NCBI GenBank assembly: GCA_004555865.1
Contig: SFJO01000004.1
Coordinates: forward strand, 62,001-126,000
DNA: 64,000 nucleotides
Source: Oscillospiraceae bacterium
Lineage (GTDB): Bacteria > Bacillota > Clostridia > Oscillospirales > Ruminococcaceae
Direction of reading: 5' to 3'
A program made the translations under genes and the position numbers. Of the stretch, positions 18,494 through 26,924 are shown one piece after another; within the stretch, counting starts at the first letter, position 1; each line of letters starts with the position of its first letter. The notes beneath the pieces were generated by a model. The model was not told the DNA's origin, ran no database searches, and worked only from the letters and a program-made list of their open reading frames with translations.

Positions 18494-19627
18494 ATGCTTA
18501 TCAAAGGCGGACTGGTATTGGATTTTGATAAAGGCTGCTTTACAATGGAAGATATCCGTGTGCGCGGCAGCAAGATCACCGAGATGGCTCCGTCCCTGGC
18601 CCCGCAGGCCGGAGAGGACGTGCTGGATGCCTCCGGAAGCTACATCACCCCCGGCCTGATCGACGCACACAGCCACCTGCTCATCAGCGAGGAGGGCATG
18701 GGTTCCATCGGCGATGACTGCTGCGATTATTCCGACGCGCTGACCCCTCATCTGGAAGTGCTGGACGGTATGTATCCCTTTGACCGGGCGGTGGAGCGCT
18801 CGGCCAGGGCGGGCGTTACCAGCGTGCTGGTCTGCCCCGGCAGCGACGGCGTGATCGGCGGCGTGTGCTCAGTGGCCAAGCTCAAGGGCACCGTGGCCGA
18901 TGAGATGATCGTTCTGCGCCATGCCGCCATGAAGGGCGCGCTGGGCGAAAACCCCAAAACCGCCAAGCACGGCTTCGCCTCCCGCATGGGCGTTGCCTAC
19001 ACCCTGCGCAAGTGCCTGGAGGACGCCAAGGAATATCAGTACGACCGTGCCCAGGCCCAGAAGAACGGCAGCCATTTCCGGAAAGACCCCGGCATGGAAA
19101 ACATGGCTCTGGTGCTGGAAAAGAAGATGCCCCTGCATCTGCACGTGCACCGGTCGGACGACATCTGCACCGCCATCCGCATCGGCAAGGAATACGATCT
19201 GGACGTGGTGCTCATCCACTGCACCGACGGCATCGCCGTGGCCGACTACATCGCCAAAAGCGGCTACCCCGCCATTGTTGGCCCCAGCATGGGCTGCGCC
19301 TCCAAAAACGAGGTGTGGGCCAAGAGCTTTGAAACGGCCGGGGTGCTCAGCCGGGCGGGCGTGAAGGTGTGCCTGACCGCCGACCACGATGTGACCCCGC
19401 TGTACTATCTGCCCACCTACGCCGAAATGGCCGCCCGCTACGGCATGGACCAGGTCGAGGCGCTGAAGGCGGTGACCCTGAATCCGGCCCAGGTGCTGCG
19501 CATCGACGACCGGAAGGGTTCCCTGCAGGTGGGCAAGGACGCCGACCTGGTGCTGTGGAATGCCCATCCCTTCGACGTAACGGCACGGGCCCGGCACGTC
19601 TTCATTGAAGGAGAACCCATATGCTGA
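18494..19627 (+). CDS. Metal-dependent amidohydrolase (imidazolonepropionase-like)
   Basis: 377 residues, full length for the COG1228-type amidohydrolase family. The metal ligands are visible: DAHSH near residue 57-61, HLHVH near 215, HCTD near 242 and TADHD near 297; the C-terminal LKAVTLNPAQ and GKDADLVLW segments close the composite beta domain. No signal peptide, so cytoplasmic. It should hydrolyse a C-N bond in a ring or amide; substrates of relatives include imidazolones and N-acyl or dipeptide compounds. AAGGAG precedes the ATG. The stop overlaps the next YfcC start by 7 bp. Confidence 0.85.
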   Translation: MLIKGGLVLDFDKGCFTMEDIRVRGSKITEMAPSLAPQAGEDVLDASGSYITPGLIDAHSHLLISEEGMGSIGDDCCDYSDALTPHLEVLDGMYPFDRAVERSARAGVTSVLVCPGSDGVIGGVCSVAKLKGTVADEMIVLRHAAMKGALGENPKTAKHGFASRMGVAYTLRKCLEDAKEYQYDRAQAQKNGSHFRKDPGMENMALVLEKKMPLHLHVHRSDDICTAIRIGKEYDLDVVLIHCTDGIAVADYIAKSGYPAIVGPSMGCASKNEVWAKSFETAGVLSRAGVKVCLTADHDVTPLYYLPTYAEMAARYGMDQVEALKAVTLNPAQVLRIDDRKGSLQVGKDADLVLWNAHPFDVTARARHVFIEGEPIC

Positions 19628-21024
19628 AACGCACAAAGTGGAAGGACAAACTGCTCCATATCAAGCTGCCGCACACCTATGTCCTGCTGACCATGATCCT
19701 GCTGGCTGTGGTGGTCATGGCTTATGTGATTCCCTCCGGTCAATATGACCGCGTATTTGACGAAGCCACCAAGCGAACCGTTGTTCTGCCGGACAGCTTC
19801 CATTATGTGGCGGGAAAACAGCCAGGGCTCTTCGATATTTTCCTTTCGGTTTATCGGGGATATGTAAGTGCGGCAAACATCTTGTTCCTGGTCGTGTTTG
19901 CCTATGGCTTTGTGTATATGCTGAACAAAAACGGCACGCTGCATGCCGCCGTTCACGCCCTCATCCGGCTGGTGGGCGACCGCACCCAGCTGCTCATCCC
20001 GGTGGGCATGGTTCTGTTCGGCCTGTTGGGCTCCACCCTGGGCATTTTTGAGGAGACCTACGGCCTGGTGCCCGTCTTTGCGGGCATCATGGCAGCCCTG
20101 GGATACGATACGCTGGTGGGCGGCGTGGTGGTGTACGTGGGCGTGGCCACCGGTTTTGCCTCCGCCACGGTGAACCCATTTTCGGTGGGCATTGCCCAGA
20201 CCATCGCCGAGGTTCCCCTGAACTCCGGCGTGTGGTTCCGGGCCATCGTATTTGTGGTGTTTGAAGGGGTGGCCATCTGGTACGTGATGCGCTACGCCCG
20301 CATGGTAAAGGCCGACCCCACAAAATCGGTGCTGTACAACTGCGACGAGGTGGAGCCGCTGCAAATGGCCGGTGACCCCACCGATGTGGCCATGACCGGG
20401 CGGCGCCGGCTGTGCCTGGTGCTGTTTGTGGGCACCATCGGCATCATGCTGTACGGCACCACCTGCCTGGGCTGGTACATTGACGAGCTTTCCGCCATGT
20501 TCCTGGCCATGATGTTCGTGGTGGGCGTGGCCGGCGGCAGCAGCCTGACCCAGGTGATGCAGGATTTCATCGAGTCCACCAAAAGCGTGGTGCCCTCCAT
20601 TCTCATCATCGGCTTTACCCGGGGCATTCTCATCACCATGCAGGAGGCCATGATCTCCGACACCATCGTTCATGCCCTGTCCTCGCTTCTGAAAACCTCA
20701 AACCCGGTGCTTTCCGCCATCGGTATGCTGGTACTTCAGAGCCTCATCAATTTCTTCATCGACGGCTCGTCCAGCCAGGCCACCATCACCATGCCCATCA
20801 TGGCCCCGGTGGCCGACATTGTGGGCCTGAGCCGCCAGACCGCCGTGCTGGCCTACTGCTTCGGCGACGGTTTTTCGGATATGTTCTGGCCCACCAACTG
20901 CTCGCTGCAGTGCGGCCTGATGGGCATCCCCCTGAACCGGTGGTACCGATTCATCACACCGCTGTTCTTCATCATGGTGGTGCTGCAGTTCCTGTTTATG
21001 GGCATTTCCGTCTATGTGTTCTGA
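19621..21024 (+). CDS. YfcC family transporter, copy 2
   Basis: 467 residues, the same length as the first YfcC and clearly its paralogue: KLPHTYVLL start, FLSVYRGYVSAANILFLV, and the paired re-entrant motifs ASATVNPFSVGIAQ and DGSSSQATITMPIMAP. Start overlaps the amidohydrolase end, with GAAGGAG eight bases upstream. Two carriers flanking one hydrolase suggest one for substrate entry and one for product exit, or two related substrates. This is inference. Confidence 0.87.
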   Translation: MLKRTKWKDKLLHIKLPHTYVLLTMILLAVVVMAYVIPSGQYDRVFDEATKRTVVLPDSFHYVAGKQPGLFDIFLSVYRGYVSAANILFLVVFAYGFVYMLNKNGTLHAAVHALIRLVGDRTQLLIPVGMVLFGLLGSTLGIFEETYGLVPVFAGIMAALGYDTLVGGVVVYVGVATGFASATVNPFSVGIAQTIAEVPLNSGVWFRAIVFVVFEGVAIWYVMRYARMVKADPTKSVLYNCDEVEPLQMAGDPTDVAMTGRRRLCLVLFVGTIGIMLYGTTCLGWYIDELSAMFLAMMFVVGVAGGSSLTQVMQDFIESTKSVVPSILIIGFTRGILITMQEAMISDTIVHALSSLLKTSNPVLSAIGMLVLQSLINFFIDGSSSQATITMPIMAPVADIVGLSRQTAVLAYCFGDGFSDMFWPTNCSLQCGLMGIPLNRWYRFITPLFFIMVVLQFLFMGISVYVF

Positions 21025-21071
21025 GCCTTTCCCGCGCCGGCCTTCCCTCGAGCGCCGGCACATCCCTTTCC

Positions 21072-21110
21072 GCCCCCGCCGGATTCCCTACCCGGCGGGG
21101 GCTCTTTTTA
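21072..21110 (+). terminator. Terminator of the YfcC operon
   Basis: CCCCGCCGG and its complement form a strong stem followed by CTCTTTTTA; the tail overlaps the end of the convergent LysR gene. Confidence 0.85.
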
Positions 21111-22067
21111 TGCCCGCACCCCACACACCCGCTTCAGACACTCCACGTACCGCTGCCCCATCGGGGAGAGGGGCTGGTCTTTCAGGTGAATGCAGTACAG
21201 GCTGTTGTTGTAGCCCTCCGGGTCCTGGGTGTGGGGAGGGTAGGGGAAGGGCAGAAAGCACAGGCCGAACTCCGCCAGTTCTTCCCCCTCGATCTGGTTG
21301 CCCAGGGCAATGCAGTCCGTCTGGGCCAGCAGGTTGTGCATGGTGGCCCGGCTGCGCACCGAGATCACCTGCCGGAACCGGTCGAACTCCAGCAGGTCCG
21401 CCAGTGAAACGTCGTTGTAATAGCCGTCTTCCAGGCTGTACACCCCGGTGCCCGGCTGGGAGCGGAACATCACCAGCCCGTACCGGTACAGCTCTTCCAG
21501 CCCAAAGCCGGGCATTCGGGTCAGCGGGTGCCCCGCCCGCAGAAGCAGGTGCATCCGGGTGGAGGCCACCCGCTGCAGGGCAATGCGCCGGGCGTGGAAA
21601 AACGCCTCGTTGGACACCCGGTTGCGCTCCTTCAAAAACAGAATGCCCAAATCGGCCTGGCGGGTGTGCACCTGCTGCACCACCTGCACGGAGGACTGTT
21701 CCTCATAGCCCAGCCGCAGCGTCCGGTCCGGATTTTCCGCCAGCAGCTGCAGAAAGGCGTCCACCCCATAGGTGGAGGGGAAGGCTGCGATGCGCAAGCT
21801 GGCCGCGCCGCCCGCGGCCTGAAAGGTGCGGCGGAACTGCTGGGCCTGAGCGGCCAGGTCCCGGGCCATCTGCAAAAACAGGCGGCCCTGTTCGGTGGGG
21901 CACAGCCCCTCCCGCCCGCGGGTAAAAATGGTCAGTCCATACTCCTGCTCGGCCTGGCGCACCAGACGGCTCAGGTAGGGCTGGGAGACGTACAGGTGCC
22001 TGGCCGCCTCCGACAGGCTGCCGTACTGTTCAATGGCGGCCAGATACTCCAGCATGTTGATGTTCAT
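21108..22067 (-). CDS. LysR family transcriptional regulator
   Basis: 319 residues, the normal LTTR length. N-terminal winged helix at about 15-45 (GSLSEAARHLYVSQPYLSRL), then a linker helix and a periplasmic-binding-protein-like effector domain from about residue 90. GAGAGGAG precedes the chosen ATG. It is divergent from pxpABC, with a dyad in the shared promoter region, so it is the likely activator of the oxoproline genes; the inducer is plausibly 5-oxoproline or a related compound (inference). Confidence 0.9.
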   Translation of the reverse strand: MNINMLEYLAAIEQYGSLSEAARHLYVSQPYLSRLVRQAEQEYGLTIFTRGREGLCPTEQGRLFLQMARDLAAQAQQFRRTFQAAGGAASLRIAAFPSTYGVDAFLQLLAENPDRTLRLGYEEQSSVQVVQQVHTRQADLGILFLKERNRVSNEAFFHARRIALQRVASTRMHLLLRAGHPLTRMPGFGLEELYRYGLVMFRSQPGTGVYSLEDGYYNDVSLADLLEFDRFRQVISVRSRATMHNLLAQTDCIALGNQIEGEELAEFGLCFLPFPYPPHTQDPEGYNNSLYCIHLKDQPLSPMGQRYVECLKRVCGVRA

Positions 22068-22104
22068 GGCGGCTCCTCTCCGTGGGCGCACTCGCGCGCC
22101 GTCT

Positions 22105-22172
22105 ATAACACTTTGGTTATGCTTCCCGGCCGGAAAAAGCATTGGCCAAACCCGCCGGGGCGTGGTATAACC
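22105..22172. promoter_or_regulatory. Candidate LysR operator between lysR and pxpA
   Basis: A perfect dyad ATAAC-N6-GTTAT (22105-22120), and a further related half (GGTATAACC, 22164-22172) about 44 bp away, lie next to the regulator gene. Spaced sites of this kind are usual for LTTRs. A weak TTATAC near 22279 could be the -10 box for pxpA. The rest of 22068-22394 shows no gene. Confidence 0.5.
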
Positions 22173-22394
22173 AGAATAAAGAAATCATCTTCGGATGGGC
22201 TCTTCCGTGCATCGCCGCCCCAAGCGGCGGCGGCCCTGCGGCCGGGATTCGACCGTCCCCGTGCAAGTAAAACCAATTTATTATACCTCACCCGCCGGGG
22301 CGGCTGTCAACACCGCCGGGCGGGCGCAGCGCATTCATCCGGCGCAGAAACTACATCCGGCGGCGCACGCCGCCCCGGCAAGGAGGTTCTTTTT

Positions 22395-23162
22395 ATGTAC
22401 AAAGTAGACTTGAACAGCGATCTGGGCGAGAGCTTCGGCGCATACACCATCGGGCTGGACAGCCAGGTGGTGCAGTACGTCTCCTCGGTCAACGTGGCCT
22501 GCGGCTACCATGCGGGCGACCCGCTGGTGATGGACAAAACCGTGGCCGCCGCCAAAGCGGCGGGCGTGGCCGTGGGCGCGCACCCCGGCTACCCCGACCT
22601 GATGGGCTTTGGCCGCCGGAATCTGGTGTGCACCCCCGCCGAGGCCAAGGCCTATGTGCAGTACCAGATGGGCGCGCTGCTGGCCTTCTGCGCCGCCCAC
22701 GGGGTGCCCCTGCAGCACGTGAAGCCCCACGGCGCCCTGTACAACATGGCCGCCAAGGACGAAGCCCTGGCCGCCGGCATTGCCGAGGGCATTGCCTCGG
22801 TGGACAAGAACGTGATCCTGCTGGGGCTTGCGGGCAGCAAGCTGCTGAGCGCAGGCCGGGCCGCCGGGCTGCGGGTGGCCAGTGAGGTGTTTGCCGACCG
22901 TGCCTACCAGGCCGACGGCAGCCTGGTGCCCCGCTCCAAGCCCGGCGCGGTGATTCACGACGCGGACGAGGCCATTGCCCGCACCGTGCGCATGGTAAAA
23001 GAGGGCAAGGTCACGGCCATCACCGGCGAAGAGGTGACCATCGAGGCCCACTCCATCTGCGTGCATGGCGACAACCCGGACGCGGTGGAGTTTGTCCGGC
23101 GCATCCGGGCCAAGCTGGAAGCCGAGGGCGTGACCATCGCCCCCATCGCCCAGATCGTGTAA
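22395..23162 (+). CDS. pxpA: 5-oxoprolinase subunit A (LamB/YcsF family)
   Basis: 255 residues, full length. With PxpB and PxpC it cleaves 5-oxoproline (pyroglutamate) to glutamate at the cost of ATP. Family landmarks: DLNSDLGESFG at the start, NVACGYHAGDP, GAHPGYPD, VKPHGALYN and SICVHGDNPD, giving the His/Asp metal-like site. The ATG with AGGAGG eight bases upstream was chosen over a far upstream open frame. First of three tightly packed genes. Confidence 0.95.
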   Translation: MYKVDLNSDLGESFGAYTIGLDSQVVQYVSSVNVACGYHAGDPLVMDKTVAAAKAAGVAVGAHPGYPDLMGFGRRNLVCTPAEAKAYVQYQMGALLAFCAAHGVPLQHVKPHGALYNMAAKDEALAAGIAEGIASVDKNVILLGLAGSKLLSAGRAAGLRVASEVFADRAYQADGSLVPRSKPGAVIHDADEAIARTVRMVKEGKVTAITGEEVTIEAHSICVHGDNPDAVEFVRRIRAKLEAEGVTIAPIAQIV

Positions 23163-23175
23163 GGAGGCACAGGTT

Positions 23176-23913
23176 ATGGAACAGCCCCGTTTTCTGCTCA
23201 CCGGCGACACCTCGCTCTCGGTGGAATTCGGCAGCGAGATCAGCGAGGCCATCAACCGGCGCATCCGGGCCTTCGGCCTGGCACTGGAGGCCGCGGCCAT
23301 CCCCGGCGTGACCGAGCTGGTGCCCACCTACCGCAGCATGATGATCCACTACAACCCGGAGGTCATCGGCTATGCGGCCCTCACGGCCCGCCTGACGGCG
23401 GTGCTGGGCGGGCTGGATCAGATCGCCCTGCCCCCCAGCCAGGTGCTGGAGATTCCGGTTCTGTACGGCGGCGAGGCCGGGCCGGACCTGGCCTTTGTGG
23501 CCGAGCACGCGGGCCTGACCCCCGAAGAGGTCATCGCCCGGCACACCAAGCCCGAATACCTCATCTATATGCTGGGCTTCACCCCCGGCTTTACCTATCT
23601 GGGCGGGCTGGATGAGCGCCTGAACACCCCCCGCCTGGCCCAGCCCCGGGTCTCCATCCCGGCCGGCTCGGTGGGCATTGCCGGCAGCCAGACCGGCGTA
23701 TACCCCATTGCTTCCCCCGGCGGCTGGCAGCTCATCGGCCGCACCCCGGTGCGGATGTACGACCCCCACCGGGCCGTACCCATCCTGCCCAAAGCCGGAC
23801 AGTACATCCATTTTTACCCCATTGACCAGGCGGAGTACGACCGCATCGCCGCGCTGGAGGCGGGCGAGGGCTACACCTGCCGCTGCCACGCCAGAGAGGA
23901 GGGCGCACAATGA
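23176..23913 (+). CDS. pxpB: 5-oxoprolinase subunit B (KipI family)
   Basis: 245 residues. LGFTPGFTYLGGLD and RVSIPAGSVGIAGSQTGVYP are the diagnostic allophanate hydrolase subunit 1/KipI segments. It pairs with PxpC; the complex phosphorylates the lactam. Thirteen bases separate it from pxpA, with AAGGAGG upstream; its stop overlaps the pxpC start (ATGA). Confidence 0.94.
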   Translation: MEQPRFLLTGDTSLSVEFGSEISEAINRRIRAFGLALEAAAIPGVTELVPTYRSMMIHYNPEVIGYAALTARLTAVLGGLDQIALPPSQVLEIPVLYGGEAGPDLAFVAEHAGLTPEEVIARHTKPEYLIYMLGFTPGFTYLGGLDERLNTPRLAQPRVSIPAGSVGIAGSQTGVYPIASPGGWQLIGRTPVRMYDPHRAVPILPKAGQYIHFYPIDQAEYDRIAALEAGEGYTCRCHAREEGAQ

Positions 23914-24854
23914 GCATTACCGTGCTGAACCCCGGCCTGCTGACCACCGTGCAGGACCTGGGCCGGATGGGCTACCAGCAGTTCGGCGTGTCGGTCTCCG
24001 GCGTGATGGACCCTCGGGCCGCCGCCATCGGCAACATTCTGGTGGGCAACCCCCAGGGCGAGGCCGTGCTGGAGTGTACCCTCATGGGGCCGCAGCTGAA
24101 ATTTGAGACGGACGAGGTCATTGCCGTCACCGGCGGCGACCTTTCGCCCACGCTGGACGGCCAGCCCGTGCCCGCCTACGCCGCCCTGGCCGTCAAGGCC
24201 GGGCAGACCCTGCGCTTTGGGGCGCCCAAGGCAGGCTGCCGGGCCTACATCGCCTTTGCCGGTGGGCTGGACATTCCCCTTGTAATGGGCAGCCGCTCCA
24301 CCTACATGAAGGCCGCCATCGGCGGCTTTGAGGGCCGCAAGCTGCAAAAGGGGGACGTGCTGGGCCTGCGCGCCCCGGTGGCCGGTTACGCCAACCTGCA
24401 CCAGCGGGCCATTGCGCCGGAGTTCGTGCCCCGGCCGGTGTACACCCTCCGCGTGGTGCTCGGCCCCCAGGACGACGCGTTCACCCCCGAGGGGGTGGCC
24501 ACCTTCCTGGGCAGCGAATACACCGTGACCAACGAGTTTGACCGCATGGGCTGCCGCATGGACGGCCCGGCCATCCAGCACAAAAACGGCGGCGACATCA
24601 TTTCGGACGGCATCGCCTTCGGGGCCATTCAGGTGCCCGGCAGCGGCAAGCCCATCCTCATGGGGGCCGATCGGCAGACCACCGGCGGCTACACGAAGAT
24701 CGCCACCGTCATCTCGGCAGACTTCCGCCTTCTGGCCCAGCTGAAGGCCGGGGACAAGGTCCGCTTTGAGGCAGTAAGCGTTCAGGCCGCCCAGCAGGCC
24801 CTGCACTTCCAACGGGGCGCGCTGGCCCTGCTGGCCGATGTGGTAAAGGGGTAA
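23910..24854 (+). CDS. pxpC: 5-oxoprolinase subunit C (KipA family)
   Basis: 314 residues, allophanate hydrolase subunit 2/KipA type. NPGLLTTVQDLGRMGYQQ, MGSRSTY and NEFDRMGCRMDGP match the family from end to end. Start overlaps the pxpB stop, as expected for a fixed-ratio complex. No terminator follows; a DUF1445 gene begins 116 bp downstream on the same strand. Confidence 0.94.
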   Translation: MSITVLNPGLLTTVQDLGRMGYQQFGVSVSGVMDPRAAAIGNILVGNPQGEAVLECTLMGPQLKFETDEVIAVTGGDLSPTLDGQPVPAYAALAVKAGQTLRFGAPKAGCRAYIAFAGGLDIPLVMGSRSTYMKAAIGGFEGRKLQKGDVLGLRAPVAGYANLHQRAIAPEFVPRPVYTLRVVLGPQDDAFTPEGVATFLGSEYTVTNEFDRMGCRMDGPAIQHKNGGDIISDGIAFGAIQVPGSGKPILMGADRQTTGGYTKIATVISADFRLLAQLKAGDKVRFEAVSVQAAQQALHFQRGALALLADVVKG

Positions 24855-24970
24855 GCCGCCCGTTTTCCACAATCGGAGCCTTCCGCTGTGGAAAGCCCTC
24901 CCGGCTTTTCCCGCTGCCTGAATCCGCCCGCCGTTTTTTCCGCTTTGCCGCAACCAGAAAGGAGCCAACC

Positions 24971-25795
24971 ATGGCTTTTGACATTACCCCTTACATCCAC
25001 CAGACCCCCGCCCAGGTGCGGGCTGCCATCCGCCGGGGTGAGATCGACTTCCCCACGGCAGGTATGTGCGCCGGTTACGCTCAGGCCAACCTGGTCATTC
25101 TGCCGCCGGAGTACGCCGCCGATTTTGAGGAGTACACCCGCCTGAATCCCTTCCCCTGCCCGGTGCTGGAAATCGTGAAGGGCAGCCCCATCACCCACGC
25201 CATGGGCGAGGGGGCCAGCCTTGTCACCGACATTCCCCGCTACCGGGTGTATGAGAACGGCGTGTTCACCAAAGAGCTGACCGATGCCTCCGCCTACTGG
25301 AAGGAGGGCTATGTGGGCTTTTTGATCGGGTGCAGCTTCTCCTTTGAAGAGGCGCTGCTGGCCGCGGGCATTCCCGTGCGGCACATTGAGCAGGGCTGCA
25401 ATGTGCCCATGTTCAAAACCAGCATCGCCACCAAAAAGGCCGGCCCGTTTGAAGGCCCCATGGTGTGCAGTATGCGCCCCATGACCCCCGGGCAAGCCCG
25501 GCGCGCCTATGAGATCACCGCCGCCATGCCCAACGTACACGGCGCCCCGGTGCAGATCGGCCACCCGGAAGCCATCGGCGTGGCCGACGTGATGAAGCCG
25601 GACTACGGCGACCCGGTGGAGATCCGGGAAGGGGAGATCCCGGTGTTCTGGCCCTGCGGCGTGACCCCCCAGGCTGCCGTGGAAAACGCCAAGCCCCCCA
25701 TTGTGATCACCCACGCCCCCGGCCATATGTTCATTACCGACATCCGCAACGCCGACCTGAACGACTATCTGGAGCGGCGCAAGCAGAACCAATAA
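24971..25795 (+). CDS. DUF1445 protein (putative hydro-lyase / D-glutamate cyclase family)
   Basis: 274 residues, the usual bacterial length (YcsI type). CAGYAQANLVILP, IGCSFSFEEAL and HAPGHMFITD are conserved family segments. The DUF1445 domain of mammalian DGLUCY interconverts D-glutamate and 5-oxo-D-proline. Position directly behind pxpABC therefore suggests a role in feeding 5-oxoproline into, or moving glutamate around, the same pathway; that is inference. AAAGGAG precedes the ATG and a strong terminator follows. Confidence 0.87.
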   Translation: MAFDITPYIHQTPAQVRAAIRRGEIDFPTAGMCAGYAQANLVILPPEYAADFEEYTRLNPFPCPVLEIVKGSPITHAMGEGASLVTDIPRYRVYENGVFTKELTDASAYWKEGYVGFLIGCSFSFEEALLAAGIPVRHIEQGCNVPMFKTSIATKKAGPFEGPMVCSMRPMTPGQARRAYEITAAMPNVHGAPVQIGHPEAIGVADVMKPDYGDPVEIREGEIPVFWPCGVTPQAAVENAKPPIVITHAPGHMFITDIRNADLNDYLERRKQNQ

Positions 25796-25827
25796 GCCTT
25801 CCCGGCCATACAGCTGCCCCCCGGCAG

Positions 25828-25866
25828 CAAAAAACGCGATGCAGAATTCTGCATCGCGTTTTTGTT
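25828..25866 (+). terminator. Terminator after the oxoproline operon
   Basis: AAAAACGCGATGCAGAA with its exact complement and T-run. It also lies 17 bp beyond the stop of the convergent membrane protein gene and probably serves both. Confidence 0.88.
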
Positions 25867-25882
25867 TGCCGATCAAGCTGCG

Positions 25883-26590
25883 TCACTTCGAAGCCGCCGG
25901 GGCTGCCTGGGTCGCCTGCAGGGACAGGCCCTGCAAAACCTCCTCCCGGTGCTTGAGCAGCTGGGTCATGCGGGCGCAGGTGGCAATGGCATTGTCCACC
26001 TCCCGCTTGTAGCACTGGTTCTGCAGGGTCTCCAGCTCGTGCAGCAGCCGCTGATCCATATCCTCGGCCAGCACGGTGGCACGGCGGTTGCTCTGGCCGA
26101 TGCGCTCGCACATCTCCAGCAGCCGGTCCATCAAACGGCGGTCAGTCGCGCCGATGGCCAGCTCCGCCACGCAGGATTCGATCCACACCAGGTTGCTGTC
26201 CTCCACAATGGGCTCACTGCTGCCCTCCACATGGGTGGTGGTAACCAGAAACAGCACCGCGCCGTACAGGAACGGAATCATCACCTGCACGCCCATGGCC
26301 ATGCGGAAGGTCACGCCCGGCCAGTACAGCAGCACCAGCCCGGCCGCCAGCGCACCCCAGAAATACCAGCGCACCATGGGCAGGCCCTTGCCGTCGCCCT
26401 CCTGGGGCGAAAGCCAATCGGTCAGGCTGACCAGCCGAACGCCGAACGCCAGCGTTACAAAGGAATAGCACAGCCAGAATACATCGTCCCTCCGGCTCTG
26501 CCCCAAAAAGCAGAACAGGTTGAACGCCGCCAGCAGCACCAGATAGGCCGCAATGCGGGGCCACCATTTTGTGGCAGGGATACGATCCAT
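25883..26590 (-). CDS. Membrane protein with cytoplasmic helical tail, unknown function
   Basis: 235 residues. Four hydrophobic helices lie in the first 120 residues (about 12-30, 38-55, 74-92 and 100-118), followed by a hydrophilic, Arg/Glu-rich alpha-helical region (130-225) with coiled-coil character. The layout suggests a membrane-anchored scaffold or sensor, but no catalytic motif is seen and I do not recognise the family. GAGGAGGAG precedes the ATG and it has its own promoter, so it is monocistronic. Confidence 0.72.
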   Translation of the reverse strand: MDRIPATKWWPRIAAYLVLLAAFNLFCFLGQSRRDDVFWLCYSFVTLAFGVRLVSLTDWLSPQEGDGKGLPMVRWYFWGALAAGLVLLYWPGVTFRMAMGVQVMIPFLYGAVLFLVTTTHVEGSSEPIVEDSNLVWIESCVAELAIGATDRRLMDRLLEMCERIGQSNRRATVLAEDMDQRLLHELETLQNQCYKREVDNAIATCARMTQLLKHREEVLQGLSLQATQAAPAASK

Positions 26591-26678
26591 GAATCTCTCT
26601 CCTCCTCAAACAGGCAGAGCGCCGGCGGCTTCTCACACAACGCCGCCCTCTCGTCACTCTGTCTGATTTCCTTTATAA

Positions 26679-26707
26679 ATTATAGTCGTTTTTTCCATTT
26701 TTCGCAA
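26679..26707 (-). promoter_or_regulatory. Promoter of the membrane protein gene
   Basis: On the minus strand TTGCGA, 17 bp, TATAAT, about 90 bp upstream of the start codon. The remainder of 26591-26924 holds only this promoter and the terminator at 26773-26836. Confidence 0.65.
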
Positions 26708-26772
26708 CAACTTTTCCATGCCCTTACGAAAATAAAGCGGGCGATTTTGCCCGTTCGGCTTCGCCCTGCACA

Positions 26773-26836
26773 AAATAAAAAAGCAGGGGCCGGCCCTGCC
26801 GCGGCGGCGGCTGTGAGCAGGCCCTCTGCTTTTTGT
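26773..26836 (-). terminator. Terminator after the frlB-like gene
   Basis: On the minus strand arms AAAAAGCAGAGGGCC and GGCCCCTGCTTTTTT (one mismatch) enclose a GC-rich loop and end in a T-rich tail. About 90 bp beyond the gene stop. Confidence 0.7.
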
Positions 26837-26924
26837 ATGCAAGACCCGCGCCGGCCGGAGAGGGAGGAGACCGGGCAGGAGTTCAGGAAAAGCCAAAAGG
26901 CATCCTGGAAAAACGGGAAAACGA

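Noticed and set aside
22200..22280. GGGATTCGACCGTCCC-like segment resembling a tRNA T-arm
   Set aside because: No acceptor, D or anticodon stems can be folded around it.
21528..22394. N-terminal extension of the PxpA frame
   Set aside because: It runs antisense through lysR; PxpA homologues begin at the ATG at 22395 with AGGAGG upstream.
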